This document shows positions 32,274-36,558 of a DNA stretch of 36,558 bases, in pieces. Origin of the DNA: Streptococcus equinus ATCC 9812 (GTDB lineage Bacteria; Bacillota; Bacilli; Lactobacillales; Streptococcaceae); assembly GCF_000187265.1 (NCBI RefSeq), contig NZ_GL698429.1:1070482-1107039 (forward strand). Reading direction: 5' to 3'. The position numbers were made by a program, and so were the translations under genes. Every line of letters begins with the position of its first letter. Position 1 is the stretch's first letter. The notes below the pieces were generated by a model. The model saw nothing but the letters and a program-made list of their open reading frames with translations, searched no databases and was not told the origin of the DNA.

Positions 32274-33662
32274 ATTTCTTTTTTTACGATTAAGTGATTT
32301 TTGAATTTGGCGATCAAGCTCACGCTTAATAGCAGGTTCTGGAGCGAATTTTTCTTCCCAGTCATCTGGTTTTAAAATTTTATGTGTGACAGGATCAAAA
32401 TGCGCTTGACCATCAGGGAATAGTTTTCCCATATTGGATTCGTGAACAATTTCAAAGAATGGTTTTGGATCAACTCCCATTAAAACAAATGAACCATAAG
32501 TAAGGTATAAAAGATCTGTCAAAGCATCCACTTGACCGACAAGTGATGTTTCTGGGTGTTCTTTACTTTCAACTTTTTGAACAGCCTTATCAACAGCTTC
32601 GTGCAAATTAGAAATTGATTGTTTGAAAGCTTGTGGATTCCCCTTGCTTGTTGCATATAAGAATTCAACAATTTCTTCCACTTTAAAATCAGAACGATGA
32701 TCTGCTTCTTCAAGTCCGTATAACCTTGGTACTTCGCAAGTCTCCCCATCCATTTGATGGTGGAAATCTTTGACCTTGTTAAAGTTGTCATCTTGACTAT
32801 CAAATCTTTCTCCGACTTTAACATGAATCAAACCATAATGCGCTAATGCTTTTGAAATACCGTTGTTATTATTAGAGTCAGTCGTGTAAGTAGCAGCTTC
32901 TTTAACAGCTTCTTCTGCATTTCCCATGGCAACACCAATACCAACTCCAGACAACATCTCCATGTCGTTGTCAGAATCACCAAACGCCATGACCTCATCT
33001 AAAGTAAAGCCAAATATATCCCCAAGTCGTTCAACACCTTTAATTTTTGATTGCCCTTTTGAAATTAAATCTGCTGAATAAGGGCTACTACGTGTCACCT
33101 TGATATAAGGAAAGGCGTTTTGAATATCAGCCGTTTCACTCTCAGTTGCTACAAGAACAACTTGATAAACAGGCTGACGCATGATTGCCAATAACGTATT
33201 TAAATTTTGCGGTTTAAACCGTCGGATAAAATGCTTAAAACTTCTCTCTACTGCTTTTGCCCAACGCTTTGGCACAATTGTACTCACAATTTGTCCAAAA
33301 CGACTTGTCCCAATACCAATGATGCGTGATCCAACTAAGCCAGACGCGGTACCCAAAGAAATTTCGCGACGATGGTCATTTGCATAACGAATCAAACGAT
33401 AAACCGTTGAGACCGGCATCTGTTTATGATAAAGCACCTGATCTCGAGTAAAAATGTATTGTCCGTTATAGGTAATGGCAAAGTCTAAACCAAGATTTTC
33501 AAGATAGGGTTGAACAAAACCAGGACCACGTCCCGTTGCCACTCCAACAAATATTCCTTGTCTTTTCAGACTTTTAATGGCTTTTTGCGTTGATAGCTGG
33601 ACATTTTTACGGTCGTTTAAAAGTGTTCCGTCTATATCAAAAAAAACTGCTTTTATTGACAA
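32259..33662 (-). CDS. Cof-type HAD-IIB phosphatase fused to a MazG-like pyrophosphohydrolase domain
   Basis: A 467-residue two-domain enzyme. The N-terminal HAD domain (1-270) has motif I FFDIDGTLLND, the Cof-type cap, and motif IV FGDSDNDMEMLSGVG. The C-terminal part (about 285-440) looks like an all-alpha NTP-pyrophosphohydrolase: EIVEFLYATSKG, then QVDALTDLLYLTYGSFVLMG and HESNMGKLFPDG. Such a fusion could act on a nucleotide or sugar phosphate in two steps, for example house-cleaning, but the substrate is unknown. It starts at TTG (33662) with GGAAGG-type RBS upstream. Its 5' end faces the asparaginase gene, with a shared 70-base intergenic region. Confidence 0.85.
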   Translation of the reverse strand: MSIKAVFFDIDGTLLNDRKNVQLSTQKAIKSLKRQGIFVGVATGRGPGFVQPYLENLGLDFAITYNGQYIFTRDQVLYHKQMPVSTVYRLIRYANDHRREISLGTASGLVGSRIIGIGTSRFGQIVSTIVPKRWAKAVERSFKHFIRRFKPQNLNTLLAIMRQPVYQVVLVATESETADIQNAFPYIKVTRSSPYSADLISKGQSKIKGVERLGDIFGFTLDEVMAFGDSDNDMEMLSGVGIGVAMGNAEEAVKEAATYTTDSNNNNGISKALAHYGLIHVKVGERFDSQDDNFNKVKDFHHQMDGETCEVPRLYGLEEADHRSDFKVEEIVEFLYATSKGNPQAFKQSISNLHEAVDKAVQKVESKEHPETSLVGQVDALTDLLYLTYGSFVLMGVDPKPFFEIVHESNMGKLFPDGQAHFDPVTHKILKPDDWEEKFAPEPAIKRELDRQIQKSLNRKKRNQASH

Positions 33663-33732
33663 AGCATTTCTCGCCTTCCTTCTTTATGTTAAAATAGATT
33701 ATATCACAATTTTAAAAGGAAGTTTGATTGTC

Positions 33733-34695
33733 ATGAAAAAAATCCTTGTTCTACATACTGGTGGAACTATTTCAATGCAGGCTGACGAAGCTGGTCATGT
33801 TCGTCCTGAAAATGATAATCCGATGAACCATGTCGGTGTCAATCTTGATAACATTCAAGTGACTGCACTTGATTTTTTTAATGTGCCTAGCCCGCACATT
33901 ACCCCAAAACATATGCTAAAACTTTACCAAAAAATTAAAGAAGAAGCTGATAATTTCGATGGTGTTGTTATTACTCACGGTACTGATACGCTTGAAGAAA
34001 CAGCTTATTTCCTTGATACAATGGAAGTTCCAAATATTCCAATCGTCCTTACAGGTGCCATGCGTTCCTCAAACGAACTAGGAAGTGACGGGGTTTATAA
34101 CTACCTCAGTGCTCTTCATGTTGCAAGCCATGATAAAGCCGTTGGAAAAGGTGTTTTAGTGGTTATGAACGATGAAATTCACGCAGCAAAATACGTGACA
34201 AAAACACACACAACTAATGTTTCAACCTTTAAAACACCAATTCATGGACCACTAGGAATCATCATGAAACACGATATCCTATTTTTCAGAACTGCTGAGC
34301 CGCGTGTTCGTTTTGATTTACAAGATATTTCTGGTACTGTTCCAATCATCAGAGCATATGCCGGTATGGGGGGCGACGGTATCATCAGTTTCTTAAATCC
34401 AAGCAATGTTCAAGGTGTTGTTATCGAAGCGCTCGGTGCTGGGAATATGCCACCACGCGCTGCTGAAGAAATCTATGACCTCATCAAGCAAGGCGTTCCA
34501 GTTGTCCTCGTCTCACGCTGCTTTAACGGTATTGCAGAGCCTGTTTATGCATACGACGGCGGTGGCGTTCAACTTGCAAACGCTGGTGTTATGTTTGTCA
34601 AAGAACTTAACGCCCAAAAAGCCCGCCTAAAACTTCTCATCGCCTTAAACGCAAGCTTAAAAGGACAAGAACTAAAAGAATATATCGAAGGATAA
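33733..34695 (+). CDS. ansA: Type I L-asparaginase
   Basis: Cytoplasmic asparaginase of 320 residues that hydrolyses asparagine to aspartate and ammonia. The two catalytic threonine motifs are visible: LHTGGTISM at residues 8-16 (Thr12) and VVITHGTDTLEETAYF near residues 77-92. The start at 33733 is chosen because the family begins MKKILVLHTGG; the longer frame runs back into the opposite-strand HAD gene. RBS AAAGGA is upstream at a rather long 12 bases; a TTG at 33724 is an alternative. It ends at a bidirectional terminator. Confidence 0.94.
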   Translation: MKKILVLHTGGTISMQADEAGHVRPENDNPMNHVGVNLDNIQVTALDFFNVPSPHITPKHMLKLYQKIKEEADNFDGVVITHGTDTLEETAYFLDTMEVPNIPIVLTGAMRSSNELGSDGVYNYLSALHVASHDKAVGKGVLVVMNDEIHAAKYVTKTHTTNVSTFKTPIHGPLGIIMKHDILFFRTAEPRVRFDLQDISGTVPIIRAYAGMGGDGIISFLNPSNVQGVVIEALGAGNMPPRAAEEIYDLIKQGVPVVLVSRCFNGIAEPVYAYDGGGVQLANAGVMFVKELNAQKARLKLLIALNASLKGQELKEYIEG

Positions 34696-34708
34696 AAAAA
34701 TCCACACA

Positions 34709-34745
34709 AAAAAGCTGAAATCCGAATCTGGACTTCAGCTTTTTT
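34709..34745. terminator. Bidirectional terminator between ansA and the XRE regulator gene
   Basis: Stem AAAAAGCTGAA-TCC / GGA-TTCAGCTTTTTT with a short loop; T-runs on both strands; overlaps the stop codon of the regulator gene. Confidence 0.85.
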
Positions 34746-34953
34746 ATTCTTCATCAGGAATATATTCTAAAATATCACCAGGTTGACAACCTAATTCACG
34801 GCAAATAGCGTCCAAGGTCGTTAAGCGAACTGCTTTTGCCTTCCCTGTTTTAAGAATTGATAGATTGGCATTGGTAATACCAACATGCTCTCCCAACTCT
34901 CCTGATTTCATTTTACGTTTTGCTAGTTCAACATCAAGATTAATTTGAATCAT
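34744..34953 (-). CDS. XRE-family transcriptional regulator (YozG/Cro-CI type)
   Basis: A 69-residue single-domain helix-turn-helix protein: LAKRKMKSGELGEHVGITNANLSILKTGKAKAVRLTTLDAICRELGCQPGDILEY is the HTH core (written only in part: ELGEHVGITNANLS is the turn and recognition helix). This type is very often beside DUF2975 membrane proteins and small exported proteins and may regulate them. RBS AGGAGG is close to the ATG. Last gene of the small operon 36127-34744. Target unknown. Confidence 0.9.
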   Translation of the reverse strand: MIQINLDVELAKRKMKSGELGEHVGITNANLSILKTGKAKAVRLTTLDAICRELGCQPGDILEYIPDEE

Positions 34954-34964
34954 ATGACTACCTC

Positions 34965-35180
34965 CTAGTCATCATTTTTTATTATGGTTTTAGAAAATGG
35001 TGTGTGATGTGTTTGAATAAACTCTTCCAACGACTGCTTTTCTACTTTATCATTTTCATCATCAATATTAACATATCCACATGTAACAAACTCACTATTA
35101 TTTACAATTGTAGAAGCTACTGTGACAAGAGCAAATACTGCGACAAGTACCATAACTGCTTTTTTCAATTTTTTACCCAT
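34965..35180 (-). CDS. Small exported or membrane-anchored hypothetical protein
   Basis: A 71-residue protein: a short basic start (MGKKLKKAV), one hydrophobic segment (VMVLVAVFALVTVAS, about 9-24), then a polar acidic tail with one Cys (VTCGYVNID). Probably anchored with the tail outside. RBS AAGGAG is well placed. Between the DUF2975 gene and the XRE gene, spaced 12 bases on each side, so in their operon. No function assigned. Confidence 0.65.
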   Translation of the reverse strand: MGKKLKKAVMVLVAVFALVTVASTIVNNSEFVTCGYVNIDDENDKVEKQSLEEFIQTHHTPFSKTIIKNDD

Positions 35181-35192
35181 CTCAAATCTCCT

Positions 35193-35699
35193 TCAACTAA
35201 ATCGTAAATTCATTTTCTTCAGCGATAAAACAACAGCTTTTTCAAGAAGTTTTGCAAACACCCAAATAAGAAGTGCAGCAAAGATAAATGTTAAATTGAT
35301 GAAACCAGATCCATTAACAGCAAGTACTACTTCAGAACCACCATCAAATGAAGCCAAAAGCAAGAAGAGACTTGCACGTTTAGCTAGTGTGACATTTTCT
35401 GTAATAAAAATTTCATCTGCAATTAAGTTCTTCAAAAATTTACGGATTGTTCCTAGAAGCAAGAACATCATAACAGTACTATACAACATTGTCAGTAAAG
35501 ATACATAATCAAATGTTCCACTCATTAGCGTAAAACTCCAACCGTTGCTAAATCCATGTTGGCCGACAAATGAACTGTTACTTAAAAATAGTGAAAGAAT
35601 CCCACCTGCTACAAGTGCAACTATTCCAAAAATATTTACGCCGTATAAGAAAGTTACAAAGTTTAAAATGTATTTAAATGTTTTAGTATCGCTTTTCAT
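35193..35699 (-). CDS. DUF2975 domain membrane protein
   Basis: A 168-residue protein with four hydrophobic segments (about 18-36, 60-82, 105-125 and 130-150) that fits the DUF2975 family, usually paired with a YozG-like XRE regulator as here. LIADEIFITENVTLAKRASLFLLLAS is the conserved region before the third helix. The second of two adjacent ATGs (35699) has the better spacing to GGAGAA. Function unknown; the conserved pairing suggests regulator and membrane partner act together. Confidence 0.78.
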   Translation of the reverse strand: MKSDTKTFKYILNFVTFLYGVNIFGIVALVAGGILSLFLSNSSFVGQHGFSNGWSFTLMSGTFDYVSLLTMLYSTVMMFLLLGTIRKFLKNLIADEIFITENVTLAKRASLFLLLASFDGGSEVVLAVNGSGFINLTFIFAALLIWVFAKLLEKAVVLSLKKMNLRFS

Positions 35700-35755
35700 C
35701 ATTTTTCTCCTCTGGTTTTTAATTGATAATTGGTAAGATGATAATGATTTTAGGG

Positions 35756-36232
35756 CTAAGCCATGTGACGTGAGCGTAGGTATTTAACAAGTAGAAAAGC
35801 AAGGACAAAGTAACTGCAAATTGAAAAGTCAACAATAACATGAGCTTGGTGCATTGATGTCGATAAAGTATTTTGAAGAAATGAGACAACAAATGTAAAA
35901 ATGCTAGCTTGTTTCAAGAAAAGGTATGTTTTATCAGCTAAAATATCTTTTACTGTAAAGTTTGCGATAAAGTGTTTTAGTTTTGTTAGACCGTAAATCA
36001 TTGCTGAAGTTGTCAAAATTGTCAAAGCTGTGACTAACCAAGTATTTGTATCTTTGCCAATCGCCCACTCAATCACACCGTAATGACCTGCATTTACAGT
36101 ATCGTAACCATAGATATGTGAAGTCAAGTCAGCAAGAATTGTTAATACTAAAACAACATTTGTGACGTTAATAGCAACTTTAGCAACAGTTTTTATCGAA
36201 AATCGATATATTTTTATTTTTTTGCGTGATTT
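35756..36232 (-). pseudogene. Second DUF2975-type membrane protein, start codon apparently lost
   Basis: An open frame of about 158 codons related to the next gene (VKDILADKTYLFLKQASIFTFVVS). The first usable start is a TTG at 36127 (123 residues) with no ribosome binding site, and it falls after the first hydrophobic segment. In-frame coding continues upstream to 36232, reading KIYRFSIKTVAKVAINV and NVVLVLTILADLTS, which looks like the true N-terminus and first helix, but no ATG, GTG or TTG is found there; an ATA takes the place a start codon might have had. Either a rare start is used or the gene is broken. The nearby IS110 end suggests local rearrangement. Confidence 0.5.
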
Positions 36233-36278
36233 TTAACAAAAATAGACTTTTTCTATGTTTTTCAGACAAAAAACTCTA

Positions 36279-36295
36279 AGCAGGTTTCACCTGCT
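36279..36295 (-). terminator. Terminator-like hairpin next to the IS110 end
   Basis: Perfect 7-bp stem AGCAGGT / ACCTGCT with a 3-base loop; on the minus strand followed by TAGAGTTTTTTG. It would end transcription arriving from beyond the window or from inside the element toward the DUF2975 genes. Confidence 0.7.
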
Positions 36296-36300
36296 AACTC

Positions 36301-36329
36301 ATGACAGAAAAAGAATCACCGACTATAAT
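36301..36329 (+). promoter_or_regulatory. Promoter at the left end of the IS110 element
   Basis: Plus strand: ATGACA (36301-36306), 17-base spacer, consensus TATAAT (36324-36329), start near 36336. In IS110 elements a -10 near the left end pairs with a -35 from the right end in the circular form to drive the guide RNA (family knowledge). Confidence 0.6.
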
Positions 36330-36335
36330 TAAGGT

Positions 36336-36498
36336 GAACAATACAAATCCGTGGTGTTTAATAGAGCTTTGCCTAGCCTGTACAAAAAACTGGATAAACA
36401 AGGGTCGTAAGATAACTCGAATACGTCTTGAACGTGAAAATAAAATTACTAACAACCTCTTTTTCTATTGTTCAATGATAGAATCGGAGGTTTTTATT
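36336..36498 (+). ncRNA. Candidate IS110 bridge-RNA region
   Basis: About 160 bases between the promoter and the transposase start, without a credible gene. This is the size and place of the non-coding bridge RNA of IS110-group elements. A hairpin at its end (ACCTC/GAGGT and TTCTAT/ATAGAA, 36455-36491) covers the transposase ribosome binding site. Loop guide sequences could not be assigned because the other end of the element and its target are outside the window. Confidence 0.45.
36455..36491 (+). promoter_or_regulatory. Hairpin sequestering the transposase ribosome binding site
   Basis: Arms ACCTC (36455-36459) with GAGGT (36487-36491) and TTCTAT (36463-36468) with ATAGAA (36478-36483). 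The SD GGAGG (36486-36490) is buried in the stem, as in insertion sequences that prevent translation from read-through RNA. Confidence 0.6.
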
Positions 36499-36558
36499 AT
36501 GGAAGTTATGATTGAAACATGCTGTGGTATTGATGTTCATCAAAAGTCTATTGTCTGA
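36499..36558 (+). CDS. IS110-family transposase, 5' fragment ending in a stop
   Basis: Nineteen codons beginning MEVMIETCCGIDVHQKSIV, the standard N-terminus of IS110-family DEDD transposases (the Asp of GIDVHQK is the first catalytic residue). RBS GGAGG eight bases upstream. The frame then meets TGA in the last three bases of the window, where family members go on with several hundred residues. So either this copy is inactivated by an early stop, or sequence beyond the edge would clarify it. A longer frame from 36301 is only an in-frame extension through the non-coding end. Confidence 0.75.
   Translation: MEVMIETCCGIDVHQKSIV

Noticed and set aside
36301..36498. Open frame in phase with the IS110 transposase extending it by 66 residues upstream
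   Set aside because: The family start is MEVMIETCCGIDVHQK at 36499 with its own GGAGG; the upstream part has no RBS and covers the promoter and non-coding end.
1..36558. CRISPR array, tRNA or rRNA genes
   Set aside because: No regularly spaced repeats and no cloverleaf or rRNA-like sequence were found by eye on either strand.

Overview
The window reads as the chromosome of a low-GC lactic acid bacterium, almost certainly a Streptococcus. Supporting signs are the unbroken yqeG-yqeH-yhbY-nadD-yqeK-rsfS-yqeM gene order, a codY-pncA pair, the gatCAB operon, a MetQ/MetN/MetI transporter beside cysteine/methionine-type solute-binding proteins, and strong AGGAGG-type ribosome binding sites. The bovis/equinus group is my best guess, but nothing here proves the species. 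Nearly everything is on the minus strand; the plus strand carries only a universal stress protein, an asparaginase, a tiny toxin gene and the start of an IS110 transposase.

Layout. 1-6.6 kb: sulfur amino-acid uptake and salvage (metI, metN, metQ, two amino-acid-binding proteins, an M20 amidohydrolase, a class-I glutamine amidotransferase-like hydrolase). Two near-identically placed MET-box palindromes and one CYS-box lie in front of its three promoters. 6.7-8.8 kb: yebC and tmcAL. 8.8-15.1 kb: an accessory island, a restriction-modification-like operon of an MmeI-type DNA methyltransferase whose nuclease motif appears lost, a DEAH-like helicase, a small protein and a GIY-YIG nuclease. A putative type I toxin-antitoxin locus lies antisense between the last two. 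15.3-20.3 kb: the yqe ribosome-assembly/NAD cluster, in which an isochorismatase-like gene is frameshifted. 20.4-23.4 kb: a DUF4230 protein with a 37-residue membrane peptide, then two tandem DMT transporters. 23.5-29.6 kb: gatB, gatA, gatC, pncA, codY (with its own CodY box) and an aminotransferase. 29.7-34.7 kb: a membrane glycerophosphodiesterase, a usp gene behind a long structured leader (possible 6S RNA), a HAD-MazG-like fusion and an asparaginase. 34.7-36.6 kb: an XRE regulator with DUF2975 membrane proteins, then the left end of an IS110 element with a possible bridge-RNA region.

How parts may work together. The methionine region looks like two MET-box transcripts (metQ, reading on into metNI past a weak hairpin, and a hydrolase/binding-protein/amidohydrolase operon) plus one CYS-box transcript, linking peptide or acyl-amino-acid salvage to uptake. 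The island is the best candidate for an undescribed system: the operon strand that makes methyltransferase and helicase is complementary to the embedded toxin mRNA, so operon transcription could itself help silence the toxin. That is inference from layout only. No CRISPR array, tRNA or rRNA was seen.
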